This document shows, piece after piece, positions 34,991 to 44,987 of a stretch of DNA of 64,000 nt. Position 1 is the stretch's first letter, and each line of letters opens with the position of its first letter. The position numbers were made by a program, and so were the translations under genes. The notes under the pieces were generated by a model that was not told the origin of the DNA, made no database searches, and saw only the letters and a list, made by a program, of their open reading frames with translations. The stretch comes from an uncultured Prevotella sp. (GTDB lineage Bacteria; Bacteroidota; Bacteroidia; Bacteroidales; Bacteroidaceae). The stretch is from the NCBI GenBank assembly GCA_944320195.1, contig CALUGP010000005.1:58548-122547 (forward strand), given 5' to 3'.

Positions 34991-36166
34991 ATGAGACTTT
35001 TCCACACCAACTTACTCGCAATGGCCGCAATGGCCGCGCTGGCCGCCGTAACACTCGCGCCCGCCGAGGCACAGGCACAGGCCAAATACACCACCTTCAT
35101 CTACACCAACGACGCGCTGGGAGCCGAGATTCAGACGATGCAGGCCGACGCGCAGTCGCGCGGAGGATACGTGTCAGACCTGCTGCAGTCGGCCACCGAC
35201 GCAGGCAAGAAGATGGCCGGAAGCTACGTCACGAGCTTCATCGACATGGGCGTCAACGCCATTGCCTCGCTCATAACGCGCCCCTCGCGCCTCAAGAAGG
35301 AATGGGAGGAGACCGTAGAGGCCGAGACCACCTTCGAGACGAGCCTGGGCACGGTGAACGACATCAACGACTTCTACTCCGCGCCGTCCGTGGACGGGGC
35401 GATGGACCCCAAGGGCATGACCTTCAACGGACTGGGATGCCTGCGCCTGGGAGAGCGCGGCGACACGGTGTTCTACGTGTCGTGCCACGTAGACCGCTCC
35501 AAGCTCGACCGCATAATCAACCACTCAAAGTTCGAGCTGGTGCTCGACACGCTCATACTCTGCCCCTCGCACAGCAACCTGCCCAACTCGGCCTACACCC
35601 TGCCCTACCTCTTCCGCGAGCGCGGACAGTATGTCATGAAGATGGACATGAGGCTCACCTCGTCGTGGATAAACGAGCTTACCATCCTGCAGAAAGACCG
35701 CGAGCTGGGACGCTTCACGCTCGAGGTGCCCGTAGACTCGGCCCAGGTTGACGCGCATGGCAAGTACCGCTACGTGCGCGGAGAGTCAAAGGGCGAGCCT
35801 GTGGAGATAAAGGGCGAGAGCTTCATCGTGCCGCGCTCGTTCATGGGATACCGCGACGAGGCCGGGCAATACCACAACAGCTGGGGCACGGGCGAATACA
35901 AGATGACCGTGAAGCTGTCGGAGCGGTGCAGCGTGACCGACGAATACCGCGACGAGTGGCGCGCCGACCGCAAGCGGCGCAAGCGCATGGAGCCGAAGCA
36001 GGGATGGGGCGCCAAGGCATGGCAGGTGATAGAGTCGCAACGGTGGGACGAGACGGCACGCCAGTGGGTCATCACCACCCTGAGCGCGCCGGCCGGAATG
36101 ATAAGCCAGGACCTCATAGAAAAGATGGGACTGGGCACGCCCGGCGATGCCGCCTACCCCATGTGA
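34991..36166 (+). CDS. Secreted protein of unknown function, first gene of the CHAT operon
   Basis: 391 aa with signal peptide (NLLAMAAMAALAAVTLAP...AQAQA). I do not recognise a domain. Residues about 30-110 include an amphipathic or glycine-rich segment (YVSDLLQSATDAGKKMAGSY; VNAIASLITRPSRLKKEWEE); the rest is mostly beta (LGCLRLGERGDTVFYVSCHV, FELVLDTLILCPS, SYVMK-like strands), with a basic stretch RADRKRRKRMEPKQGWGAKAW near residue 335. No Cys pair pattern, no membrane helix after the signal. It precedes three exported CHAT proteases by 68 nt and shares their promoter. Substrate, partner or receptor of the proteases are possible roles; none is shown by the sequence. Confidence 0.85.
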   Translation: MRLFHTNLLAMAAMAALAAVTLAPAEAQAQAKYTTFIYTNDALGAEIQTMQADAQSRGGYVSDLLQSATDAGKKMAGSYVTSFIDMGVNAIASLITRPSRLKKEWEETVEAETTFETSLGTVNDINDFYSAPSVDGAMDPKGMTFNGLGCLRLGERGDTVFYVSCHVDRSKLDRIINHSKFELVLDTLILCPSHSNLPNSAYTLPYLFRERGQYVMKMDMRLTSSWINELTILQKDRELGRFTLEVPVDSAQVDAHGKYRYVRGESKGEPVEIKGESFIVPRSFMGYRDEAGQYHNSWGTGEYKMTVKLSERCSVTDEYRDEWRADRKRRKRMEPKQGWGAKAWQVIESQRWDETARQWVITTLSAPAGMISQDLIEKMGLGTPGDAAYPM

Positions 36167-36234
36167 CACTTTGACATGCGGCAAAACGCGCCGCCGACAA
36201 CGGCCTTTCACACACTAAAACACGCCCTTTCGCC

Positions 36235-39200
36235 ATGAGAAAAGCCACCATCACCAAGACAGCCCTGCTGCTGGCCGCAACAGCCGCCATAATGGCAGCA
36301 CCGGCGCACGCCATCGCGGCCACGCACGGCCGCGCCGCTGACAGCCGCGACAAAGCCGTAATCGAGGCCGCCGACGCCGTGGCGTCGCTCGCCGCAGACA
36401 ACGCCACGGCGGACAAGATAAGCGCCGCCTCAAGCATCGCGCCCGCCTTGGCCGCTTACGCCGACGCGCTCCGGGCAAAGACACAGGACAAGGGCCACGC
36501 CCTCAAGACCGCCGCAGCCGAGGCCCTGGCACGCACCGCGAAAGACTGCTCGCCGAAGGCGGAGGCGCGCGCCCTGTACGCCCTGGCCAACGTCTACGCC
36601 ACAATGTTCAACCGCCAGAGCATACCCACCATAGAAAAAGCCATAGCCGCAGCGCGGCGCGACCGCACCACGGGCTCAGACGCGCGCCTGACGCTCTACG
36701 AGCTGACGCGCCTCTACCTCTTATACAACCTTGCCGACGGCGAGGACCCCATGCGCTACCCCGAGCTGTTCCGTCTGGAGAAGCGCGCCCTGGAATGCTA
36801 TGAGAACCGTCCCGACAGCCGCGACAAGGCCGAGGCGTACCAGATACTGGCCGTGATGAAAAACTACACCAGCTTTCCTGATGACTTCACGCACGCACAG
36901 GAGACCATACTGCTCGCCGACCCGGACACCGACCGCTCGCGCTACGAATACTCCGACCAGACCGGACTGACCACCAACAGCAACTATTACTACACCCAGA
37001 GCCTGGCCATCTTCCGCCGCGTGCTGGGCAAGGAGCACCCCGACGCCCTCGTGCCGTGGCTGAACTACCTCATGTCGCGAGCCGGAAAGGACGGCGGCTC
37101 GTCCATCGTGGCATCGGCGGACAGCGCCGTGGCCGTGGCCGAAAAATACTTCCCAACGGGCTATACCAACCCTGACGAGATAAAGATAATGCGCGACTAC
37201 ATAACCGCGGCCTGCGGCTACCCCCTGCGCTTCTCGTGGAAATACGACGGCATGCTGGCCGCCCTGCGCGGATTCTACGGCGAGGAAAACCCCAACTACC
37301 TGATAACCCTCACGACAATGGCCAACGCCCTGTCGCTCGCCGCCGCGCAAAGCGGACTGCAACAGGACTTCTACAACGTTGAGAAGGAATACGAGCGCGT
37401 GGCCGCAAAGGCCTACGCCGACCACCCAGGACAGTTCGTCATAGACGAGACAACATTCCTCTACGCTTACGAACAGCACGACCCCACGGCCTTCAAGGCC
37501 AAGCTCGACTATCTGGCCGGCATCGTGATGAACCCACAGAACAAGCCGTCGTGGAAGCTCGTGGCCGCCGGCCGCCAGATATCTTACACGTATTACAGGT
37601 ACGGAATGAACGAGAAAGCCGCCGAAGTGGCAAGGCAAGACATCAGGAACGTTGACCAGCTGGCCGGAGGAGGGATGCCGCCCGTGAAGGCCACCGTGCA
37701 ATACGACCTCATAACAAGCCTGCAGAACACCGGCGCATCGCAGGCAGAGATAAAGCGGCAATACGCCAAGACCATCAATACCTATGCCGAGACGGGTCTC
37801 AGCACGTCAATACCTGTCATGAACTATTGCCGCTACCTTAACGGAATAAACGACCTTGAGGAAGTCAAGACACAGCTGAAAGCCCTGCTGCGGCTCGACG
37901 ACATCAGCCAAAACCCGCTCGACCGGGCTTACGTGCAGCTGTCGCTCGGCCAGACGATGCTCAACACCGGCAAGTTCGACACGGACAGCCTGCGCGCCAT
38001 CTGCAGCCAGGCCGCGCCAGTGTACATGGCCGGCACACAGGCAATGAACCACGAGACGGTGCTGGGATACGTCTATCTGGCCAACATCTACAGCTATATT
38101 GATAAGGAACTGTTCATAAAAACACTTGAAAAAGGCTGGGAAACGGCCCAAGAAGTGTGTCTGATTGACGACGCGTCGCGCCAAGACATATTCAACGCGC
38201 TGTTCACAGCATACTTGAATACAGGCCGCGACAAGGATGCCGAACGGATAAACGAACAGCAGATAGCCACGTTCGACACCCCCGAACTGCAGAACTCATA
38301 CAGCTACATTGAGTTTCTCTGGAACAGATACACCATAGCCGTATGGCGCACTCCCAACGATCCGATAAAGACCATGCCCGTGCTGATGGACATTTATCCG
38401 ATAATCAAAAAGATATACGACGTAGGGCAGTCGCAGGATGTAATCTACAACTCCGGCTCGATGTTCCTAACAGCCTCCATGGACATGATCATCAAATCGA
38501 AAATTTGGCTGGAAAACTACATGGACTCCTACAAAATGACATACGAGACAGCCGGAAAGTTCAAGGAATACATCGACTACGCCAACAACATCATAAGCGC
38601 AGCAGACAAGCAGTTCGTGCCTGTCATGGCCAATCTGGTCAACGGATTCCCCACCTATGCCGCCTCTTACGAATACCGCCTGATGCCGACATACGTCAAC
38701 CTCATACAGACACTGTTCCAATGGCACGCCTACGTGAAACACGACAGGGAGCAGAGCCTGCACTACATGAAACTCATAGCCGAGGTGAACGAGCTGCAGC
38801 ACACACCCTGGCTGACCGACAACACGATGGCGGAATACTACATCAAAGAAAAAGACTACGACGACGCGTACACCCATCTGCGCCGCTGCAAGAGCCAGAT
38901 GGAACATTTCAGCGCGTTCAACCAGATAGCACTTGAAGCCAACATAGCGCATGCCGCCTATCAGCTTAACCTGGACAACGAGGCCGTGGAAGCCGCTCTG
39001 GCCCATTCCAAACGGATACGCAGCTACGTCTTGGGCAGCTTCGACTACATGGCATCCAACGAACGGGAGCAGTTCTTGAACACTTACGGCAACACGGGCG
39101 TATGGATAAACTCCCTGCTCAACCGCCAACCTGACAGGCTCTCGGGCCCGGCCTACAACGCCGCGCTCTTCGACAAGGGCCTGCTGCTGCACTCGTGGGA

Positions 39201-40590
39201 ACGGCTGAAACGCTCAATCATGCGCTCGGGAGACAACAGCATCATAGCAAAGCTTGACACTCTGGACTTTCTCAAGAAACAGCTGAGCGCCACCGAAGGC
39301 AACGTCAAGGACTTCAACTATAGCCTGAAATACGGCGAGATGCAGACGGCCATCGACCGACTGGAGAAGGAACTGGCGTGGCGCACGGCCAAGTTCCGAT
39401 CAGACACGATGCACGTGGCCACGTGGCAGGAAGTGCAGGCAAGGCTCGGTGACGGCGAGGCGGCCATAGAGTTCATTCAGACGGACAGCGTTATGGCGGC
39501 TCTCGTGCTAAGGAAAGGATACGAAACGCCGCGATACGTGAGGCTCGGCAACGCAATGGATTGCTACAAAATACTCGACGCTGTGGCCGACATGCCGGCG
39601 CAGACAAAGGCAAGGCGGCTCTACACTTACGGCAGGTCGCGACTTTATGAGATGCTCTGGAAGCCGATGGAAAGCTGTCTGGAAGGTGTCAAGACGGTGT
39701 ACTATTCGCCCACGGCGTTCCTGCACCGCGTGGCATTCGCCGCCATTCCGGTAGACAGGGACACACGGCTAATTGACCGCTACGACCTGCGATACCTATC
39801 CACAACGGCTCAGCTGCTGCGCGAGAGGCGGCCCGGCAGGGCGCAATCGGCAGCCGTATTCGGAGGAATGTATTACAGTCCCGAGCACGCCTTCCTGGCT
39901 GAAGGAGGACAGAAGGCCGAATACCGAGCCGCAATGGAGGAGACCTTCCCCTATCTCGAAGAGACACGCGCAGAGGCGGACACCATCTCAGATGACATGA
40001 AGGACGGCGGAATCGACATCAAACGATACGTCGCAGAGAACGCAACGGAGCCTAACTTCTACGCGCTCGACGGACAGAGCACGGACATAATACACCTGGC
40101 CACCCACGGATTCTACATCGACGAGAAAGACGTGGCCGCCAACGCCTTCCTCGCCAACCACCCCGGCGACCGCTACTCGTCGATGCAGCGCACGGGACTG
40201 ACCTTCGACGGGGCGAACGCAACGTGGCTCGGACAGAAGAAGCCAGACCGAGAGGACGGAATTCTCACGGCGGCAGAGCTGTCCACCCTCGACCTGGGGC
40301 GCGCGCAGCTCGTCACCCTCTCGGCCTGCGAGACGGCCCTTGGCGACTACAGCACGGAGGGAGTCTACGGACTGCAGCGAGGATTCAAGGAGGCCGGGGC
40401 AAGGACTCTCATACTATCACTGTGGAACGTGAGCGACAAGGCAACGTCGCTCTTCATGCAGGACTTCTACAGCCGCTGGCTCGCCGGCATGTCAAAGCAC
40501 GACGCTTTCACCCAGGCAGTGACGCAGCTAAGGGCGACACACCCCGACCCATTCTTCTGGGCGGCATTCGTAATGCTCGACCCCGAGTGA
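36235..40590 (+). CDS. Exported CHAT-domain (caspase-like) protease with long helical/TPR region, CHAT-1
   Basis: 1451 aa. Signal peptide (MRKATITKTALLLAATAAIM...AHAIA) directs it out of the cytoplasm. Residues about 35-1000 are helical, with TPR-like repeats (AEARALYALANVYATMF, DSRDKAEAYQILAVMKNY, NPLDRAYVQLSLGQTML). A conserved pre-CHAT segment follows (NEREQFLNTY, NAALFDKGLLLHSWERLKRS). The CHAT domain (about 1060-1451) has the catalytic pair H1291 in IIHLATHGFY and C1365 in LVTLSACETALGDYSTEGVYGLQRGF, and ends FFWAAFVMLDPE. CHAT proteases are clan CD cysteine peptidases; cytoplasmic relatives act with gasdermins or type III-E CRISPR. An exported enzyme needs a different trigger. Target unknown. 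Paralogue of the next gene. Confidence 0.93.
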   Translation: MRKATITKTALLLAATAAIMAAPAHAIAATHGRAADSRDKAVIEAADAVASLAADNATADKISAASSIAPALAAYADALRAKTQDKGHALKTAAAEALARTAKDCSPKAEARALYALANVYATMFNRQSIPTIEKAIAAARRDRTTGSDARLTLYELTRLYLLYNLADGEDPMRYPELFRLEKRALECYENRPDSRDKAEAYQILAVMKNYTSFPDDFTHAQETILLADPDTDRSRYEYSDQTGLTTNSNYYYTQSLAIFRRVLGKEHPDALVPWLNYLMSRAGKDGGSSIVASADSAVAVAEKYFPTGYTNPDEIKIMRDYITAACGYPLRFSWKYDGMLAALRGFYGEENPNYLITLTTMANALSLAAAQSGLQQDFYNVEKEYERVAAKAYADHPGQFVIDETTFLYAYEQHDPTAFKAKLDYLAGIVMNPQNKPSWKLVAAGRQISYTYYRYGMNEKAAEVARQDIRNVDQLAGGGMPPVKATVQYDLITSLQNTGASQAEIKRQYAKTINTYAETGLSTSIPVMNYCRYLNGINDLEEVKTQLKALLRLDDISQNPLDRAYVQLSLGQTMLNTGKFDTDSLRAICSQAAPVYMAGTQAMNHETVLGYVYLANIYSYIDKELFIKTLEKGWETAQEVCLIDDASRQDIFNALFTAYLNTGRDKDAERINEQQIATFDTPELQNSYSYIEFLWNRYTIAVWRTPNDPIKTMPVLMDIYPIIKKIYDVGQSQDVIYNSGSMFLTASMDMIIKSKIWLENYMDSYKMTYETAGKFKEYIDYANNIISAADKQFVPVMANLVNGFPTYAASYEYRLMPTYVNLIQTLFQWHAYVKHDREQSLHYMKLIAEVNELQHTPWLTDNTMAEYYIKEKDYDDAYTHLRRCKSQMEHFSAFNQIALEANIAHAAYQLNLDNEAVEAALAHSKRIRSYVLGSFDYMASNEREQFLNTYGNTGVWINSLLNRQPDRLSGPAYNAALFDKGLLLHSWERLKRSIMRSGDNSIIAKLDTLDFLKKQLSATEGNVKDFNYSLKYGEMQTAIDRLEKELAWRTAKFRSDTMHVATWQEVQARLGDGEAAIEFIQTDSVMAALVLRKGYETPRYVRLGNAMDCYKILDAVADMPAQTKARRLYTYGRSRLYEMLWKPMESCLEGVKTVYYSPTAFLHRVAFAAIPVDRDTRLIDRYDLRYLSTTAQLLRERRPGRAQSAAVFGGMYYSPEHAFLAEGGQKAEYRAAMEETFPYLEETRAEADTISDDMKDGGIDIKRYVAENATEPNFYALDGQSTDIIHLATHGFYIDEKDVAANAFLANHPGDRYSSMQRTGLTFDGANATWLGQKKPDREDGILTAAELSTLDLGRAQLVTLSACETALGDYSTEGVYGLQRGFKEAGARTLILSLWNVSDKATSLFMQDFYSRWLAGMSKHDAFTQAVTQLRATHPDPFFWAAFVMLDPE
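40051..40370 (+). repeat. 320-bp segment nearly identical to 44411-44730
   Basis: Codes for the active-site part of CHAT-1 (includes H1291 and C1365). By eye it differs from the corresponding part of CHAT-2 at a single synonymous position (GGA/GGG at 40110), whereas DNA on both sides differs more often. Confidence 0.9.
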
Positions 40591-40627
40591 GAGGAAACAT
40601 CAAAACTGATGGCAAACTAATTTTTAA

Positions 40628-43600
40628 ATGAGGATACTGACCATACTTTTGGCAATTATCACGGCGCACGCCACATCCGCAAAAATTACGGACGGCATGG
40701 CCGACAGCCTCATTTATGAGGCCTCTGAAGCCGTGTCCTCGCTCTCAAATGACAGCCTCACCACAAGCCGCCTGCAGGCCGCCGCGCCTCTGTCGCCCGC
40801 CATCGCCCGGTACGCCGGCATAAGGGCGGCAAACAGACTGGACACGGCCAACGCCGCAAAGACCGCCGCTGCCGAGGCTCTTGCGGACATCGCGCGGCGC
40901 TGCAGTCCGCGGACACGGGCACGGACGCTGTACAACCTGGCATGCACATATTATTCGATATATGACAAAAGGTGCCTTTCCACCATCGAAAAGGCCGTCA
41001 ACGAGGCTGCAAAAGACCGTTCATCGGGAGCCGAAAGACGGCTTGTCCTCTACGAGCTGACACGACTCCACACGCTGCGCTACATCACCGAGGGCGAAAA
41101 CCCCATGCGCTTCGCCGAGCTGTTCAGCCTGGAGAAGCGCGCGCTGCAATGCTACGAAAGTCAGCCCGACAGCCGCGACAAGGCCGAAGCGTACATGATG
41201 CTGGCGCAGATGAAGGCCTACACCGACTTTCCCGACGACTTCGCGCTGGCTCAGGACAGCATCCTGCTTGCCGACCCGGCCACCGACCCGGCGCAATACA
41301 CCACCATCACGTCCATCGGACTGAGGACAAACAGCGACTGGCTTTACGCCCAAAGCGCAGCCATCTACCGCCGCATGCCGCGCAACGGGCATCCCGACTT
41401 CGCCACGCCGATGATGAACTACCTGATGTCGCGCACCGGAAAGGACGACGGGCAGCAACTCGTAACATCCGCCGATAGCATAGTAGCCCTTACCGAAAGC
41501 GCCCTGCCGACCGGACATCCGGCCATAGCCGACACGAAGGCACTGCGCGACTACATAGCCGCCGTCAACGGACAGCCCATGAAATTCACGCACGAATACG
41601 CCGACATGGCCGCCGCCTGCCGCGCGTTCTACGGCGAGGAAACGCCCGGATACCTCTCGTCGCTGTTCATGATGACGGTCAACATGGCCTTCGCAGACGG
41701 CGGAAACGCTCTGCCGCAGGCGTTCAATGGCATGGAGAAAGAATACTCAGAACTGGCAATTAAGGTGTTTGCAGACGACCCGGGGCAGTATGTCGCCAAC
41801 TCGCTCGACCTGATCTACGCTTACGAGACATACGACAAGGACACGTTCATGGCCAAGCTCGCACACCTCACGGACATCGCCCTGCAGCCCGGCACGCGGC
41901 CTTCGTGGAGACTCGTGGCGGCCTGCAACAGCATGTCACAGCTGCAATACAATTATTCCGGAAGCCACAACGCCATAAAACTCCTGAACCGCTCGCTCCG
42001 CTTCATCGACCAACTGGCAGATGAAAGCAAGCCGGCAGTGAGGGCCGTGACGCAATATTCGCTGGCATCATGCATGGAAGTGTCTGGCAAATCAAGCGAA
42101 GAAATAGCCCGGCAGTATGAGAAAGCAATACAGGATTACGCCGGAACAAAGCTCAACCCCACCATGCTGATGCTCGAATACAGCAAGCATCTCAACGCAA
42201 TGCAGAAATACGGAGAAGCGAAAAAGCTGCTCGGCTCGCTGCTGGAAATCGTCGGCAAAAGCGAAATTCCGGCTGACAAGGCCTACGTGACGCTGTGGCT
42301 GGGACAGGTGACGCTCAACTCGGGCAGCTACAGCGAGGACAGCCTGCGATCCCTGTTTGAGCAAGGTGCGGCGGTATTCATGGCCGACAACATCGAGGCC
42401 AACAGCGAGACATTGAACGGATACATATATCTTTCAAGCTATTACAAGCATATCAACCGTGACGACCTTGCACTGAAAGCCGTTGAAAAGGGCTGGAACA
42501 CGGCAAAAGAGATATGCCAGCTTGCAGACTTCAGCAGGTACAACCTGTTTGACGAGCTTTTCAGCACATACATGTTCCTCAACCGGCAAACCGACGCCGA
42601 ACTGCTTAACGAACAGGAAATAACGGCATTTGAGTCGGCAGGACTGCAGGTATCATTACAATATCTTGAAATGCTATGGAACAGATATCTCATCTTCAAC
42701 TGGCGCACTCCCGACGATGAGGACAAGACACTGACAACCATCTTGCCCGCAATAAACGTGCTCCTGCAGGTGTATGAGGCATCGGGAGGATCGATAGATG
42801 TGATTTACAAGCATGGAATAAGGATACTTGCAACAGCCGTTGACTTTGTCTCTAAAGTCAAGAAAAGCATTGACGACAAAATGGCCGATACCGGAATGAC
42901 CTATGAGACAGCAGGCGAACACCAAAAATACATCGACAAAGAAAACGAATCGGTAGACATAATAGAAAAGCGGATAATACCTATACTGCTCGAACTGGAA
43001 AAAGGTTTCCCCTTATACAGCAAACCTTATGACTACAGGATGAATCCGCAATACCTGCAACTGATAAAAGCCCTGATGCAATGGTACTCTTTCGTACACG
43101 GCGACACGGAGCGCGAACTGCACTACATGGAACGCATAGCCGAGGCATACGACGCCCTTGGAACGCCATGGAAGAGCGACAGGATAATGACAGACTTCTA
43201 CGCCAACCGCGACGATTACAAAAACACATACAAGTACAACACGCGGTGCTACAAGCAAATTGGCCGGTTCTCCAGCTTAGAGCAGATGCATATAGGCTTT
43301 ATTCAAGCTACATCCACAAGCATTCTCAGCCTTGACGACGAAGCCGTGGAGGCCGCTCTGGCGCAAGCCCGAAGGCTGAAGGAATACATACTGGGCAACT
43401 TCGACTACATGGCTTCCAACGAACGGGAGCAGTTCCTGAGCACTTACAGGAACTCAAGCACCTTCATCAACGCCATGATGGGCCGGCGTTCCGAGACTCT
43501 CTCAGGCCCGGCATACGACGCGGCGCTCTTCGACAAGGGTCTGCTTTTGCACTCGTGGGAACGGCTGAAACGCTCAATCATGCGCTCGGGAGACAGCAGC

Positions 43601-44950
43601 ATCATCGCAAAGCTTGACACTCTGGACATGCTCAAGAAGCAGAAAAGCGCGATGGAAACCAACTTCATGGACTCGCTGCAAAATATGCGGCACGCCAAGA
43701 TGCAGACGGCCATAGACCGACTGGAGAAGGAACTGGCGTGGCGCACGGCCAAGTTCCGATCAGACACGATGCGCGTGGCTACGTGGCAGGAAGTGCAGGC
43801 AAGGCTCGGTGACGGCGAGGCGGCCATAGAGTTCATTCAGACAGACAGCGTGTTGGCGGCTCTCGTGCTGCGAAAGGGATACGAAACGCCAAGATACGTG
43901 AGGCTCGGCAACGCCATGGATTGCTACAACATTCTGAACAGCGTGGCAGACATGCCGGCGCAGACAAAGGCAAGACGGCTCTACACTTACGGCAGATCGC
44001 GACTTTATGAGATGCTTTGGAAACCCATGGAAGAATGTTTGCAGGGTGTAAAGACGGTGTATTACTCGCCCACGGCGTTCCTGCACCGCGTTGCCTTCGC
44101 CGCCATACCGGTCAGCAGGGACACACGACTCATTGACCGCTACGACCTGCGATACCTATCAACAACGGCTCAGCTGCTGCGCGGAAGACAGCCCATGAAG
44201 GCGCAATCGGCCGCTGTTTTCGGAGGAATGTATTACAGTCCGGAGCACGCCTTCCTTGCCGAGGGAGGACAGAAGGCAGAATACCGCGCAGCAATGGAGG
44301 AGACTTTCCCATATCTTGAGGAGACACGCGCAGAGGCGGACACCATATCTCGCGACATGAAAAACGAGGGACTGCAAATAAAAAGGTATGTCGCCGAGAA
44401 CGCTACGGAACCTAACTTCTACGCGCTCGACGGACAGAGCACGGACATAATACACCTGGCCACCCACGGGTTCTACATCGACGAGAAAGACGTGGCCGCC
44501 AACGCCTTCCTCGCCAACCACCCCGGCGACCGCTACTCGTCGATGCAGCGCACGGGACTGACCTTCGACGGGGCGAACGCAACGTGGCTCGGACAGAAGA
44601 AGCCAGACCGAGAGGACGGAATTCTCACGGCGGCAGAGCTGTCCACCCTCGACCTGGGGCGCGCGCAGCTCGTCACCCTCTCGGCCTGCGAGACGGCCCT
44701 TGGCGACTACAGCACGGAGGGAGTCTACGGCCTGCAGCGCGGTTTCAAGGAGGCCGGGGCAAGGACTCTCATCCTATCACTGTGGAACGTAAGCGACAGG
44801 GCTACGTCGCTATTCATGCAGGACTTCTACAGTCGCTGGCTCGCCGGTGCGTCAAAGCACGACGCATTCACCCAGGCAGTGGCGCAGCTCAGGGCGACAC
44901 ACCCCGACCCATTCTTCTGGGCGGCGTTCGTGATGCTCGACCCGGAATGA
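40628..44950 (+). CDS. Exported CHAT-domain (caspase-like) protease with long helical/TPR region, CHAT-2
   Basis: 1440 aa, paralogue of CHAT-1 in tandem, 37-nt gap. Signal peptide MRILTILLAIITAHATSA. The long helical region (about 25-1000) is colinear with CHAT-1 but clearly diverged (RARTLYNLACTYYSIYD, DSRDKAEAYMMLAQMKAY). The pre-CHAT segment and CHAT domain (about 1050-1440) are much closer, with H1280 in HLATHGFY and C1354 in LSACETA. Both residues are intact, so activity is expected. Diverged sensor-like part plus homogenised protease suggests different triggers feeding a common cleavage activity. That last point is inference. Confidence 0.93.
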   Translation: MRILTILLAIITAHATSAKITDGMADSLIYEASEAVSSLSNDSLTTSRLQAAAPLSPAIARYAGIRAANRLDTANAAKTAAAEALADIARRCSPRTRARTLYNLACTYYSIYDKRCLSTIEKAVNEAAKDRSSGAERRLVLYELTRLHTLRYITEGENPMRFAELFSLEKRALQCYESQPDSRDKAEAYMMLAQMKAYTDFPDDFALAQDSILLADPATDPAQYTTITSIGLRTNSDWLYAQSAAIYRRMPRNGHPDFATPMMNYLMSRTGKDDGQQLVTSADSIVALTESALPTGHPAIADTKALRDYIAAVNGQPMKFTHEYADMAAACRAFYGEETPGYLSSLFMMTVNMAFADGGNALPQAFNGMEKEYSELAIKVFADDPGQYVANSLDLIYAYETYDKDTFMAKLAHLTDIALQPGTRPSWRLVAACNSMSQLQYNYSGSHNAIKLLNRSLRFIDQLADESKPAVRAVTQYSLASCMEVSGKSSEEIARQYEKAIQDYAGTKLNPTMLMLEYSKHLNAMQKYGEAKKLLGSLLEIVGKSEIPADKAYVTLWLGQVTLNSGSYSEDSLRSLFEQGAAVFMADNIEANSETLNGYIYLSSYYKHINRDDLALKAVEKGWNTAKEICQLADFSRYNLFDELFSTYMFLNRQTDAELLNEQEITAFESAGLQVSLQYLEMLWNRYLIFNWRTPDDEDKTLTTILPAINVLLQVYEASGGSIDVIYKHGIRILATAVDFVSKVKKSIDDKMADTGMTYETAGEHQKYIDKENESVDIIEKRIIPILLELEKGFPLYSKPYDYRMNPQYLQLIKALMQWYSFVHGDTERELHYMERIAEAYDALGTPWKSDRIMTDFYANRDDYKNTYKYNTRCYKQIGRFSSLEQMHIGFIQATSTSILSLDDEAVEAALAQARRLKEYILGNFDYMASNEREQFLSTYRNSSTFINAMMGRRSETLSGPAYDAALFDKGLLLHSWERLKRSIMRSGDSSIIAKLDTLDMLKKQKSAMETNFMDSLQNMRHAKMQTAIDRLEKELAWRTAKFRSDTMRVATWQEVQARLGDGEAAIEFIQTDSVLAALVLRKGYETPRYVRLGNAMDCYNILNSVADMPAQTKARRLYTYGRSRLYEMLWKPMEECLQGVKTVYYSPTAFLHRVAFAAIPVSRDTRLIDRYDLRYLSTTAQLLRGRQPMKAQSAAVFGGMYYSPEHAFLAEGGQKAEYRAAMEETFPYLEETRAEADTISRDMKNEGLQIKRYVAENATEPNFYALDGQSTDIIHLATHGFYIDEKDVAANAFLANHPGDRYSSMQRTGLTFDGANATWLGQKKPDREDGILTAAELSTLDLGRAQLVTLSACETALGDYSTEGVYGLQRGFKEAGARTLILSLWNVSDRATSLFMQDFYSRWLAGASKHDAFTQAVAQLRATHPDPFFWAAFVMLDPE
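44411..44730 (+). repeat. 320-bp segment nearly identical to 40051-40370
   Basis: Active-site-coding part of CHAT-2, one visible mismatch from the CHAT-1 copy; consistent with recent gene conversion between the tandem paralogues. Confidence 0.9.
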
Positions 44951-44987
44951 CAGAAAACATCAGGCAAATAAACAAACATCAACAAAT

